Below are positions 47,340-59,891 of a stretch of 64,000 nt of DNA, in pieces; positions within the stretch are counted from its first letter, which is position 1, and the number at the start of each line of letters is the position of its first letter. This DNA comes from Lates calcarifer (lineage: Eukaryota > Chordata > Actinopteri > Centropomidae), in contig NC_066856.1 in NCBI RefSeq assembly GCF_001640805.2, forward strand, positions 19,163,712 to 19,227,711, given 5' to 3'. The position numbers were made by a program, and so were the translations under genes. The notes under the pieces were generated by a model. That model ran no database searches. It was not told the DNA's origin and saw only the letters and a list, made by a program, of their open reading frames with translations.

Positions 47340-50300
47340 AGGTTTATTCAAAAGAGCCACTGCGCATGTGCATCAGATCTGAACTGCTCTGATTGGTCGA
47401 GCGGCCTTAACGCTTCTCCCTGGGTTTAGGCTGTCAGGAGCACTGCCACCGCCCTGAGCCCTGAGAAAATCCGGGATTTAACCACAAAAAATACAAAACT
47501 ACTATCAACAAAACTCATTTTAATTCATCTCAAGTACAAGTATTCATTGTAGAGAAAAAAAATCAGTCAGGAGACGTTGGCTTTTAGTATATAAGCAAGA
47601 AAGTAAGAGCTATAAACAATAACAATAATCAAATTAAAGCAAATTAACCATTAAAAAGTTGGAACTTGTTCTCTACATCCTGAAATTTTGGTACTGAATT
47701 TCAGGGTGTAAATTAAAGTCTTTACTTATTTCATAATTTATTTACTAATGCCATAACATGAACTTGAGCTTTGGGTTGCCAGGTGGTGAACACATCCTTT
47801 TGGCTGATAATTACTCATTTTAATGGTCTGTTTTATTAGATATTATTCACACTTATCTGTTGGAATCTCATGAAACAAATTTCTCAATCAAACATTTGAT
47901 TGGTCAACAGAGTCGAGTCAAAAGAAGAATCGGAAAGACACAGACATATAAAAAACACTGAAAATCAGCTGAAAGTTGACCAATATGAACATTTATTTCT
48001 GGAAAGAAGTTACAAATCGTTTCCAAAGAGTTTCTACTCAGATTATAAGATATGTTAATCTGATTTTACTTTCTTTTTCGGATACAGTCGTTGTAGCAAG
48101 GTATGTCTTTTTTTAATCCTCTATTCTGTTTTCCTACTGACAGACTGAAGACTGGTGGACTAAAGGATGCTGCGCTATGACTGAATGTGCCTCAACTCAG
48201 GACAGTAGTACTTTATCGGTTACACGTTTCTTCTTTAAACAGCAACATGAGAGGAGGAGGAGGAGGAGGAGCAGCAGCGAGAGGACTGCAGATGTGGTGA
48301 TGTTCACGGCATCAGCTGCAGAGTACAGTGACACATTAAAAACGGAAAAGGGACGTGGAGTTAAAGAGGCTGGTTCCCGACCACACCCGCCTCTGACAGT
48401 GTGATCATTGATGTGCTCAACATGTGATTCTCCTGTGGCTATTTTAAAGCTTGTGGAAATGTAAAAAAGAAAAGTGACCAGGATAAAAAAGTGCAAAAAT
48501 AACATGTGAAGACTGTGAAGAACAAAGGTAAGGACATATAAAAGAAAGAATGACGTGTTCTGAACCTGAATTTGAACAATAGTTTAAAAAAAACATTGAA
48601 AATTTGGGAAAACACAGTTTGAAAGCAACAACAGCTTATTTCCCTCTTACTTAGTGTTCTGTGTTTTCATTTAACGCCTGTTTAATGAGCTTAAAATGGC
48701 AAAATGTTTGTAAAATGAAGTAAGCACAGTGCAATGGCTGCATTCAAGAGCTGCATTAGTTGATTAATCACTTGGGCAGCAACTGTTTTGATAATTTAAT
48801 AGTTGTTTCAGACATTATTAGGAGCTAAAACGCCAAACATTTGGTGGCTCCAGCTTCTCAAACGTGAGAATGTGCTGCTTTTCTCTGACGGTAACTGATA
48901 GATCTTTGGGTTTTGGACTATTCTGAAGACGTCAGAACAGGGTTTTTTTGCTTTCAAACTTTTTCCCCAAATTAGACAACAGTAATACATCAAGAGGTCC
49001 ACAGTGAAACACACAACTTCTCACTGCTGCTGAGGAGGCGTTTACACAAGCGAAGATCTCTACCAGTGCAGCAAAGCGTTTAAGATTTCTCCCAAAAAGA
49101 CAAACCCACGTGGCATCGCGTCAACACTGTAAAGCTGTGAAGAGGTTTGTGTGTTGGACATCGTTGAGGAATTAAAGAATAATACCGGTGTGTTTTCAGA
49201 CCAGAAATGATGACCTGTAAATGTAACATCATTTGGGTACAGGAAAAAGTGATTCTAATAAATAAACCAGAATTTTAAAATGTACCTGTTTGTTCATGTG
49301 TTAAGACCCAGCCACATTTTCAAATATCTCCACTACGAGCTTGCTGATTTTATTAACCCCTCTTCACACTGGAGGAAAAGACCTGTTCTCACCAGCATCC
49401 ATCAATAAGCCACATGCAGTGCTGCTGAGGTGGAAGAGGACAGACGGTCGAGGGTGAAACGAGGAAAGAGGACGAGGTACGATTTGAAAAACAACACGAT
49501 TCACAATGAGATTCTCGTCATAATAAATAATCCTACTACTGTTACTGCATAGCTCGGTGAAAAGCAATACCTCAGAAAATAAATAACTTAAATACACGGC
49601 TGACTGACAGAACTGCATCAGTATGTGCTCTAGCCCTTTTCACAGTTGGCTCATGAAATAAAAAACGTAAAAAAAAAAAATAAAAAAAAAGAGGAAAAAT
49701 AAATATCCAGAAAGGGCAAGGTCCGGAACACGGAGCTGCTCCTCGCCGGGGCTGCAGGATCAAGGCGCTGGACTCTGCTCAGATGTGAAAGCTTTGACAA
49801 CAGAAACTTGGCATCTGCTGAATAACTCCTCTGATATGGCTGAAGCGCTCCAGGTCATACTTCAGTGTCTGAAATTAACTCAGCTGACTGACAAACGCTG
49901 GTAAAGTTCAGCTTTGGTGGACGAACACTGGCTGGTAATGTTTTTTTTGTGATGAAACAGCAGCCTTGATGATACTGAGCTCCACTGGTTGTTTAGACGC
50001 TTCAATTCAAACACACAGAACCTGGTGAATCGATGAGTTTACAGGTTAATAAACAACGGGCCTCACACAAGAACCACTCGGAACAGGAACAGGAAGGCAA
50101 AATGAATATTCTGTTCACCATTTTATCCTCAGCATCACGTCTGCTGAATTCACTGAGAGGTTTTTGATTTTTATCGCCATATTTTGGCACAGAAGCTTAA
50201 AAATTTCTCTCCTGATGTCGATTTTGTCCAGAATCATCCTCTGCTGCACCCGACAGTGAAACATCACCTACTTCAGGCTGTAACTTCATCCTGTCTGATA

Positions 50301-52122
50301 TCTCTGTGACTGTCACATCCTCCTGACTGCCTCTCACATCAGAAAAACATGACTTTCTCTGATACAACACAGCTCTGCTCTGATAACAAGTTGTTGACAG
50401 CTGTGCTATTAATACTTTCTAATAGTTTTGGCTCTAATATCACTGTTCTGACACTGCTAAAAAAGAGCTGAAACAATAAATCAACCTATGTTGATAGATT
50501 TCATTGGTTTTGAAGCAGAAACAGTTCTAAAACAGCCAAATGTTCTCTAGTTTCAGCCTCTTAGTTGCAGATGCTGTCGATTTCAGAGGGAAGGACCTGT
50601 GACGTGTTTTTACTCCTTGATAACTTCAGAGCAGAACAGGTAGCTGCTTCAATTAGACTAACAAACACTTCATGATCCATTAAACTGATTCACAGCTACT
50701 TTATCCAGCTCCTAAAGATTTGCTCCTACGATTGGAGCAGAAAAAAGTATGAGAGGTTTAATTTAAGAGGATGAAAAAGTTCTTCCATGAGGCCCAGTGT
50801 TCCTTAAATATTTAAACTAGCTGCATATTTAATGGCTGTTACACTTCAAGTTCACCGCAACACATCAGCCAGACAGTTAATTTCAGACACTGCTAAAAGT
50901 CTCCAATGTTACAGCATGTTGTAACACTACAGCTGCTTGGAAGATTAGCTGGTAAACTGTGCGTTTCCACCCAATGAGAACCAATAAAGTGCAGGGAATG
51001 TAGATGAGAGTAGGAAAAGCACTGCCAGTGACTAGACAGATACAGCTTTGTTTCCTAAGAACTAACGTTACCTCTGTGGTGTTCAAGTCCCTTTCACTAT
51101 CATCACCATCACCGAATGAAGGATGAGCCCTCGTGTGGTTTTGTGTATTCAGCTCTCTCTCTCACACACACACATTCTCAAACTATGAGACAGAGGAGGG
51201 AGGAGGGGGCACAGAAAGACAGGGTGATGTTATATGAACATGAGCACAGGATGGTGGGTATCTGGGAGTAAAGAGCAGAATTAGGACTAAAAAGCCGGAA
51301 CGCACTGGAAGCGAAACCTGAATTTATCGATTTGTAACCCGACAGTTTACAGCTGGTAGCAGACGCTTTAACGGTCTCTTTTCTCTACAGTCTGCTTCTT
51401 ATATTTGGAGACAGGCTATAAAATGAACTACACTACAGTATATAGTGTTATATTTTGTTTATATATCTCATTGTACGCTTTAACTTGCTGTTATATATCT
51501 TCTAGGGCATTAATCGATTGTTTGAAATCGCCGCTTTCACTACTAACACCTTGATTAAAGATATACAGGATGTCTGTTTGCCTTTAAATAGGTTGATGGC
51601 TGCTATGAAACCTCAGGAAGCAGAGAAACCTAATTCAGATGAGATCTGTGATACAGGTTTGATCCGGTGAAATAAAATAAATACAGGTTCCCTCGGTACA
51701 TGAATGAATCTGCCGCTTCCAGTGCGTTTCTGCAGTAGGCCTGACTGGACAGCCTAAATACAGTAGGTGAGTAGTAGAATAGGAAACTGACCACAGTCCA
51801 AACATAAACCAGCAGAATGAAACCTTTTTTTCTCCCCACGATTATTTTTCCTTAATTTTCTGAGAAAGCTAATTCTGAAAATGTTCGAGCTGACTGTGAA
51901 CATGTGGCGTCTCACCACGCCACGCTTCGATTGCCTTCATCAAGAAGAGCAAATCTATGCCAGCATCTTTCCTTACCTTAGGTAAGTGCTGGTCTCTAGT
52001 TTAAAAGCCTGCGCGTCAGTAGAGTCTCCCACCTGTAAACACCTGATCTCCCAGTGGGAGACTTCAGTCCTTGAACAGTGCATTTCCATTTCTATAAAAG
52101 GAGGCTTGTTGTGGAGCAGACC
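47340..52122. other. apoo-klhl15 intergenic region and klhl15 3' UTR side
   Basis: About 4.8 kb without a recognised coding exon. It holds a (GGA)n run near 48253-48272, copies of the AT-rich dispersed repeat near 48740-48960 and 50470-50600, an A-rich tract at 49669-49690, and a CA run near 51165. Human CXorf58 lies between APOO and KLHL15; I found no convincing counterpart. Part of the right end should be klhl15 3' UTR. Confidence 0.5.
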
Positions 52123-55100
52123 TCAGCTGCAGCGTCTGACGTGCTCTAGCACATACTCTGGGAAATGCAGACTGCACACCTGCAGACCGTCCAGTTTGCA
52201 AGGCATCCTGGGATACTCGTCCTCCTTCCACTTGTTTTCGTCGGGGTCGAAGGTGAGGATGGAGTCACTGTAGTGGCCGTTGTAACACAGGCCGCCCAGC
52301 ACCATGATCTGCCTGTCCAACACCGCCACCCCGTGGCCGCTGCGCCCAATGGGCATGGAGGCGAGGATGGTCCACTCGTCAGTCTCTGGGTCGTACACCT
52401 CGGTGGACGGGCAGCCCTGCGACTCGAAGGACGCCCGCAGGATCACGCACACCCCTCCGAACACGTACAGCTTCCCGTTGTGAGAGATCATCTTGTGGAA
52501 GCAACGGGCGTAGTTCATTTTGGATTTGTTCTCCCAGCAGCTGGCGTGAGTGCCGGGCAGCAGCGGGCCTCGGCCGGCGCGTGTCCTGTGTGCGTCCGAG
52601 CCCCCCGAGCTCCCTCCTCCTCCCCCGCCTCCCGCCTCCCGCCCCGGATCGAACACACACACCTGTTTGGAGGTGGAGGAGGAGGTGATGCCACCGGTGA
52701 TGTACAGTTTACCATTAAGGACCGTTCCCTCGTGACCGTACTTGTTTACGGGGTACGGGTCCACGAACTCCCAGCGGTCCTCTGTGATGTCGTAGCGCTC
52801 CGTGGAGTAGAAGGTCTCGTCCCGCGTGCGGCCCGCCACGGCATAAATAAACTTGCCGATGACGCCCACGGCAAACTCTGACCTGCAACAACAAGACCAT
52901 GAATATGTATCGATGAGTGAATAATTCATTCAAAGACTTCTGGCTGGGAGCATCTGGAAAAACATTACGTGACAATACAGCGAGAAAAGAGAACAAACGA
53001 TAGGACACTGCTCAGAGAAACATCCAGGGCTCTGGGCTCCTCTAACCTGGGAACAGACATGTCAGCCATGCGTAGCCAGGAGTTCTGTCGAGGGTCGTAG
53101 CGGTAGACTTTGGAGGAGGCGTGAAACTCTCCGTCGGGCCCCAGCTCCTCTCCGCCCAGCAGGAAGGCAAAGTTGTTGACAATAGCCAGGCAGTCGGGTC
53201 GTAACGGCACCTGAGGTCCCTCCAGCTCCCACCACACCTGAGGGATCACACCAGACGGACACTGACTTCAGATCAGATTACAGAAACAGACGAATCACTC
53301 AATTTTGTACTTCTGGCCCAAATGACCCTGGAGCGTAGATGATGTTTGTCCTCCGGGGCAGAAAAACGAGCAGACACCTTTGGGCGCTGCAGCAGCAGGA
53401 TCTTGCTGTTGACCATACTGTGACCGATCATCCCCCTGAAGACGGCGGTCTGTGGGCGGACGGAGCGGATGCGGTTGGAGCGTGTCTCCACCAGAGGTTG
53501 CTGGTTGACATCATGGAAGTAGCTGAGCGCCTGGTCCACCTCCTGCCTCAGCTGTCTGGAGTAACGGTAAAACTCTGACGTCTTCACCTGAGGAGGAGGG
53601 AAGAGGACGGACGATAAATACCAGCGACAGCTCAGGACTCCTGTCACACACTGTATTAATCTCTGCCGCCTTATCAGCGCTCACCTTCTCAAAGATGTTG
53701 GCTGGCGTCATGAGACAGAAGCGGATGGACTGCACGATGGTGTCCGTGTGCCTCCAGCGCCGCCGGTCGTGCCGCAGCCACGCCTGAACAGCTTCATACA
53801 GCTCGATTTCAGGGAAGCGACTCAGAGCATCGCTGTTCAGGTACGCCTGGAGAGAGAAAGATAAGTGACACTACATCAGATGACGATACAGTCAGTAGTG
53901 TCTGCTCGTGTTTACCAAACTTCCTGAAGGTGTTTGTATTTATAGTCCTGCTCTGCTGTAAGTAATCTGTAAACAACAACTGCACCTGCAGTCTCTCGAG
54001 GCTGAGGTAGGACAGGAAGTCGGGTCGGCTCATGAGGGGGACAAAGTTGTCGAGTAGGAAGTTGTCGAGCTGCTCCTGGACGCCCTCCACGCCCACGCTG
54101 AAGTCCTCCAGTAGGCGCATGACCTCGGCACAGTTCTCCAGGCAGATCTTGGCCAGCAGGAAGGAGCAGCAGAACTCCACCGCCTCCGTCAGCTGGACGT
54201 ACATGGCCGCCTGCCGGTGCAGGAGGAGGAAACAGAGGAGGTGAGTGTGAGAAGAGTGAGAGTGTTACAGCTATGTGAACAGACAGAATTCTTGTATGCT
54301 ACCTGCAGGATTTCTTGGACAGTGGGCATGCTGAGCTCCAGCGAGCCGTAGTACATGAACCGGAGGATGTGACCGAACCCAGCAGCTGTCAGCCCCTTCA
54401 TGTGGATCTTGTCCTGGTCCCTCTCCCTCATGTCTGCTGTGAACATGACCCGGAAGTAGTCGCTCTGGGTGGCCAGAAGCGCCTTGTGGGCCTGCAGGAG
54501 AACGGACACACAGGAGTAACGGTAAAACTCACTGAGGCCACAATGTCTTTTTATATTCTTAGCAAAGTAAAAGCTTGGAAAAAACAAAACAAAAACATGA
54601 TTTACTCCAACAGAGGAAGCAGTTAAATGGAAGTGACCTCTCTCTGTGGGAGTAAAATACAACAGCTGAATGAAAACACTCTTCTCCTGCACACTGTGCT
54701 TTATTCAGTCATTTTCCTTCATCTTGTCTGAAGTTTCCTCACATTTCTCTGTATATCTCCACAGAAACCATATGTACAAAACATTATATATTATAGTGAG
54801 TAGATTCTATATTCTCTCAACCTAATTATCTTTCAAACACAGTGTATTTAAATCTCCTCCACAAACTCATTTCAAAGTCCATCTGTGTTGGAAATGAACA
54901 CATCCATCCATGAGGAACATTTTCTGTAGTTCTAAAAGAAATCCTGTTAATGGAGAACAAATATAATCCAGTAGACTTGACAGAAAATGCCTCAAGTCTA
55001 ATTCGTCAACTTTACGCTGCCAGTTTTTTTTTCAGCCTCTAAGAAGATTTTTTCCCTATCCAGTACTTTGAAGAGCAGCTCTGTGCCTGAGACGTCCAAG

Positions 55101-55329
55101 CTCCCAGGAGACATCCCTGCAGGACGATGATAACGTAAAATCCCACGGTCCGATGTGCATTTAAGGCAACATCCATATGTGTGTTTGATTTGTGTACCTG
55201 GAAGTGGTGCTCCTCTATCAACAGCGTGACATCCAGCAGCAGACGCTCCTCGTACAGCGCCCGGAAGCCCGACGACACACTCCCATCGTGCACCTGGGAC
55301 AGGTACACCTCCACATCCGCCCCCGACAT
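52123..55329 (-). CDS. klhl15: Kelch-like protein 15, CUL3 substrate adaptor
   Basis: BTB-BACK-Kelch adaptor of CUL3 E3 ubiquitin ligase; in mammals it directs turnover of the PP2A B56-beta subunit and CtIP. Exons, 5' to 3': 55198-55329, 54303-54491, 53986-54210, 53685-53846, 53378-53587, 53047-53237, 52123-52882; total 622 residues (human 604). The start is MSGADVEVYLSQVHDGSVSS. The BTB part contains FRALYEERLLLDVTLLIEEH and HKALLATQSDYFRVMFTADM. BACK part: SFLLAKICLENCAEVMRLL. Kelch repeats include PDCLAIVNNFAFLLGGEE, DDNKW-like ends and GRSGHGVAVLDRQIMVLGG. C-terminus EYVLEHVRRCS. Oddity: a Gly/Ser/Arg-rich insert at about residues 450-485 (GREAGGGGGGGSSGGS) replaces a shorter loop between kelch strands and accounts for the extra length. 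The 5' UTR exons and promoter lie further right and were not resolved. Confidence 0.96.
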
Positions 55330-56005
55330 AACACACCTGAGGGCATGAGGGAGGAGGAGAGGAAGGAGCAGGACAGAGGGGGGAGGGAGACGGTGGGGGT
55401 TAAGGTGTTACGACAGATCTATAAGGTCAAAATGCTGAGCTTGGCTACAGCTGTCTAGAGCAGAACTAACAGCTTCTCAAAAGTGAATTCAGCGAATACA
55501 AAGATGTGAGTTTCTCTGAGGAGGAGATTATGTTTGAATGAGCGCTGCTGAAAACAGTAAGTCTGCGCCTGGAAGGGCATTCAATAGGACGCTCAGCATT
55601 AAAAGCTCAGCACTTCAGCTGCTGCATCCTAACAAGCCGTTACTCTTTCACCGCCAAACGTACGGTGTGTGATTCTTTGCTGACACACTGGGGAAATACC
55701 CCGCACCACTGCAACACAGTCAGGTTAGTGGAAAATAAAGAGAAAGAGAGAAAGGAAATCATCCGGCATGACATTAATCCAGTCTCTTCAGCACGAAGAT
55801 ACACAACCATCCACACATGCACAAATCACAGAGAGAGAAAACTTAACAAGAAGAACACATGCTCAAAATTTACATTTAATTCTGCACATGAGAAAAACTA
55901 GAAAACACAAACAAATCATTTGCACACCTTCACAAATTCATTCATTCATTTAAAATGCAAATGAAAACAAACACACACATACACACACAGCACACAGCAC
56001 ACTCA

Positions 56006-56057
56006 CCTCTGATTGGCCACGGGCATGTCAGAGGGGGTTGTCCGAGCCAATCAGAGG
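56006..56057. promoter_or_regulatory. Perfect inverted repeat with two opposed CCAAT boxes
   Basis: CCTCTGATTGGC at 56006-56017 and GCCAATCAGAGG at 56046-56057 are exact 12-bp inverted copies 28 bp apart. Each contains a CCAAT box (NF-Y type), one per strand, next to a possible splice donor for a klhl15 5' UTR exon. Confidence 0.6.
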
Positions 56058-56233
56058 ACAGTGCCCCTTGTGTCCAGTAGATGCTAACAAAGTCCCTTTT
56101 CTGAGCGTCAATCACCTGGACGACAAAGCCAACACAACCGCCACATTAAAGCATGAATGTCTGCAGGGGGCAAACTGCAATAAAAAAAAAAGCGAGACAA
56201 GGACTAATCTGCTCATGTTAAATATCTTCAATC

Positions 56234-56315
56234 GTGGCCAAAAGTACACGGACACCTGAACATTACACACCTGTAAATGTTAAACATTTCCACGTGTCCA
56301 CATACTTTTGGCCAC
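56234..56315. mobile_element. Short foldback MITE
   Basis: An 82-bp element with 22-bp terminal inverted repeats, 19 of 22 matching: GTGGCCAAAAGTACACGGAC at the left and, inverted, GTGGCCAAAAGTATGTGGAC at the right. It resembles the non-autonomous DNA elements common in fish genomes. Confidence 0.7.
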
Positions 56316-58739
56316 ATTGTATATGTCAACAGAGGCGAGAAAGGAATTTGTTCACTTCTTGTATTTCTGTTTAAAAAATGTGGCAAAAAAAAAAAACAAT
56401 TGCAGGGAAATTCACAATGATTACAATCCTGGTTTTATTATGAAAATCAGTGTGACATTGGTGTTAGCTGCAGCCCTAAAGAGTTTAGTGTTAAAGGATT
56501 ATTCCAGGTTATTACAACCTTGTTACTGGTGTAGTTTTGTCCATCATTTCTGTTTTAATAACAACACTGGGCTCAATAGGTTTAGATAACCTAGATAACC
56601 TGTTGTCGTGTCTGGTCCTAACTTCTTATTAGGAGCCGATTCGTGGCCAAAACTACAACAATAAGTCTCAGGTTGTAATGAACTAGAATCATCCTTTAAA
56701 TCAACAACCAAGTAAAACAAACACTCCACTGATAATGGCCATTTTAGCAGAACATGAAATGGGATATGAGGCTATTAAATGTAGGACGTACAATGTTAAA
56801 TGTCTAAACATTTCTGTACAAATATAAGAGTGGGCAGAAAAATAGGTCAAACTCAAGCCTAAGTGGAAATGTGGGTACTGTAGTGTAATAAAATACACCC
56901 AAAAACAACCAAAACAATTCAAATCTTTTATTTAAAGTGACTTGTGTCTCGCTAAAGGACACTTTAGCAGCGCTCTAACCTTCAACCATTCATCTCCACT
57001 GTGATACAGGGGATGTAAATGAGGCAAACTGTGTCAGAAAGAGGGGATGGATGGATGATGAGTTAAAGGTGAAGGTTTATTTTCTAACATGCAGGGCGTC
57101 AGAGTGTCAAATCGTACCTTTTGGAGCCCGGGCGAACAATCACAGGCTTTGACGGCTGAGCGCTAAGGGGCCGCTCGCATTTCCTGTGTTTATGCTTCCC
57201 TGGTTCTAACAGAGGAGACAAGAAAAAGAGCCATAAGACGATGGAGGACGAGCAGGGAGCACAAGCTACAGGAAGCTTTACACCGCTGCAAACATCAGCT
57301 GTAAAACACACAGCCTTTCAGTCTTTGACAATGTAAACATCATATTTTACTGGATGCACATTTGCAATAATCCAAGAATGTGTGGAAAAAGTTATTTTCA
57401 CATCCTCTTCACAGTTAATATACTGCTGATCTTGGCTGATTACCGTTAATTTATTGACTATTTAAGCTCTGGATATTCTGTCTGAACAACAGCCATATGA
57501 CACAGAAGTTTCAGGATAAGATGCCACAGTGAGAAACAGAAAAGCAGGTCATTTCTGTTCAGTTCTGGTAACTACAATCAGCTAATCATTTCAGCAATAA
57601 TCCACAATACTTCTAAATATAAAAGGAAATGAAGTTGCACAAGAGAACTTGAACCCCAAACTTCAGTGACTGCTACCCAGTGAACAGCTCTCTAAATTCA
57701 AGGAAATCCCGGTGTAGTTTTGTATTAGGATGTCTCTGACCTGACTTGGGTCTGCCTCTTGGTGGGAAAGAAAAACAACAGGTTGACAGTCTGCACAAAG
57801 TCTATCAGCTCAGTTACTAGCCTGCAGCTCAGCGAAATTACTGTATCTCCACCACTCACAAAAGAACAGTAGTTAAAGCTGAGTGACTCGTTATAACATG
57901 AGGTTTTTGTTTGTGTTTTTGTGTCGTTACATTAAGGTTTAGGCAGGCAGAGATGTGTTTAAGACAAAGCAAAGACAGGGTAAACCGTGTTGGTTTGACA
58001 TCTTAAAGTACATTTAAACCGACGTGGGCAGCAAAACAGTGAGTTAGAAAAGCTAATGTCCGTTACAGCTTTTAGTTTTTATTACAACCGCAGGTTTAAG
58101 TGTGCTACAGAGACCCTACGTGCGAAGACTAACGTCCCAAAACAAAGGCTAACGCTAAAGATAACGGTTCACAGTCAGCTCCGGTGTCCGCGGAAGAAGG
58201 CGACGGTACGAGCCGTTAGCTGACGTTAACGCCGTTGGAATAAATGTGTAATAAGAGGCAGGTATTTTATGCTAATGCTAGCTACCTGACTGGACAAACT
58301 AACTGTCACGATTCTCAGCTGTGGTGACAGGAGCTACGGGGGGATCCGACACTGCTCGACCCAGGGAGCAGCGTTAGCTTTAGCTGCTGGAACCAACCGT
58401 CTCACCTCGGCGGTGCGAATCCCCACAACCCCTCTTCGACCAGGCAGCTCTGGCTCCTTCGGACATGAAGTTGCGGGTTCGATTCCGGGCTCAAGAAAGC
58501 GGACGGCAGCGGTGCACTGCCATATTTCTATCGTCCATCTGCCCAGACGGAGAGACCCCCCCACTCGGCTCTGAATTAAACGGGTAGCAAACCACAGCAG
58601 TACACAGGCTTTGCGGACGCCATTTTCTGCGCCGGCGTCATTTCCCTTCTGGGCGGAACTGAAGGGCGTTGTGCGGTGCAGCAAAGATCGTATATCGAAG
58701 GAAGATGTCTCACTCTGCTCAAAAACAGATACAAAGATT

Positions 58740-59220
58740 CTCAACACAACTACAAATAGCTGCAAAATGACCACAAAGACACATAAAGCAACTGAAATAG
58801 AAGTAAACAGTCACTAAATGAGTCGAAAATGACCAAAAAGAGATGCAAAAAGAAGGAAACCAATGAAAAATAACCTCAAAGACAAACAAAACAGCCATTA
58901 AGAGACTTTAAAACAACAACAAAGACACAGATCAATCTCAAAATGGTCAAAAAGAGAGATAAGACAACTACAAGGAGACATAAATGGACCACAAGGAGTT
59001 GCAAAACAACCACAAAGAAACCCAAAGCAAATACAAAGAGATACCTAACAACAAGACATGAAAACTAACAATAAAGAGACAAAATCACATTAAAAAGAGA
59101 CACAAAACGAACACAAATAGGTGCAAACAACTACAGAGATGCACAGATGGACCACAACAATGTACGAAACGACCGTAAAATGACTCAAAATACCCACAAA
59201 GAAATGCAAAACAAATCTGT
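58740..59220. repeat. Degenerate minisatellite, second locus
   Basis: About fifteen or more imperfect 25-35 bp units built on CAAAATGACCACAAAGACAC, GAGATGCAAAA and AACAACTACAAAGAGA. It has the same unit type as the array at 13530-13890. It lies between the klhl15 promoter and eif2s3. Confidence 0.8.
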
Positions 59221-59891
59221 GTCAGTTGTTTTGTGTCTCTTTCAGTCTGGTTGTCTAGAAGGGAAGGGGGGAATCACAGTCTGTGTCCAGGGACCATTGT
59301 CTCATAATATATTCATGGTTTAATTATTGGATATGTCCAAATAAATTAACATTAATTTCATTACCACAGTTATTGGGGTAACAGGAAATGGGGAAATGTA
59401 GCTCATCCAGGATTTGCCCTAGTATACACAGTAAAGAACTACAAACCAAGTAACAGGACTACAAAAAGTTCTTAAACGACGTCACTAAACAACGACGGAC
59501 CTGATACGTGAATAAGAATATATTTATTTACTTTGGGATAGGAAAACGTTAGTCAGAGCTTACGTCCATTTTCACAACACGTCTTTTTGATGGGATATAA
59601 ACAGCAGCAGCTTGTGAAGATTAATTTTACGGTCTTTTACAGTAGAAATAAATTGCATCAGCCGTTGTGAAAGGACCCCGCTGCCGTTACTTGGATGAAT
59701 CACGCGAGTTTCAAACCGAAAATACCAATATACCACGCATCTTGTACTAACATATGCTATTTTCTATTAATCTGAAAAGGTGTTAATATATTTGATTTAA
59801 TAAGTGACAACAGGAGAAGAGAAACGATTTATTTTTTTCGGTTGATCAGGCATTCGCCGGAGCCGCCTTCTCCATTCCTTTTTCATTCAAG
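59221..59891 (+). promoter_or_regulatory. eif2s3: eif2s3 upstream region with YY1-type site at the start codon
   Basis: No coding sequence. The start codon sits inside CAAGATGGCGGGC (59888-59900), a near-perfect YY1 site overlapping the ATG, as is common for housekeeping translation genes. No TATA box is seen just upstream. Pyrimidine-rich sequence (CCTTCTCCATTCCTTTTTCA) just before the ATG could give a TOP-like leader (inference). Confidence 0.5.

Larger units (their letters stand above)
55330..58640 (-). promoter_or_regulatory. klhl15: klhl15 5' region (UTR exons and promoter, unresolved)
   Basis: No coding sequence. Possible non-coding exon ends on the minus strand are a GTGAGTG donor near 56005 and a GTACGA donor near 57118. 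The CpG-rich stretch 58130-58640, with an AAAATGGCG YY1-like site near 58618-58628 on the minus strand, is the likeliest promoter. The region also carries a CCAAT-containing inverted repeat (56006-56057) and a small foldback element (56234-56315). Confidence 0.4.

Noticed and set aside
47340..52122. A fish counterpart of human CXorf58 between apoo and klhl15
   Set aside because: No splice-flanked coding exons recognised; the open frames are short and AT-rich.
52165..52881. 238-codon open frame on the plus strand opposite the last klhl15 exon
   Set aside because: Exact antisense of a conserved Kelch-coding exon with strong GC third positions; a shadow frame without a promoter or splice support.
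58476..58486. GGTTCGATTCC, an exact tRNA B-box match near the klhl15 promoter
   Set aside because: The flanks do not form a T-arm stem and no A box lies at the proper distance; at most a relic of a tRNA-derived SINE.
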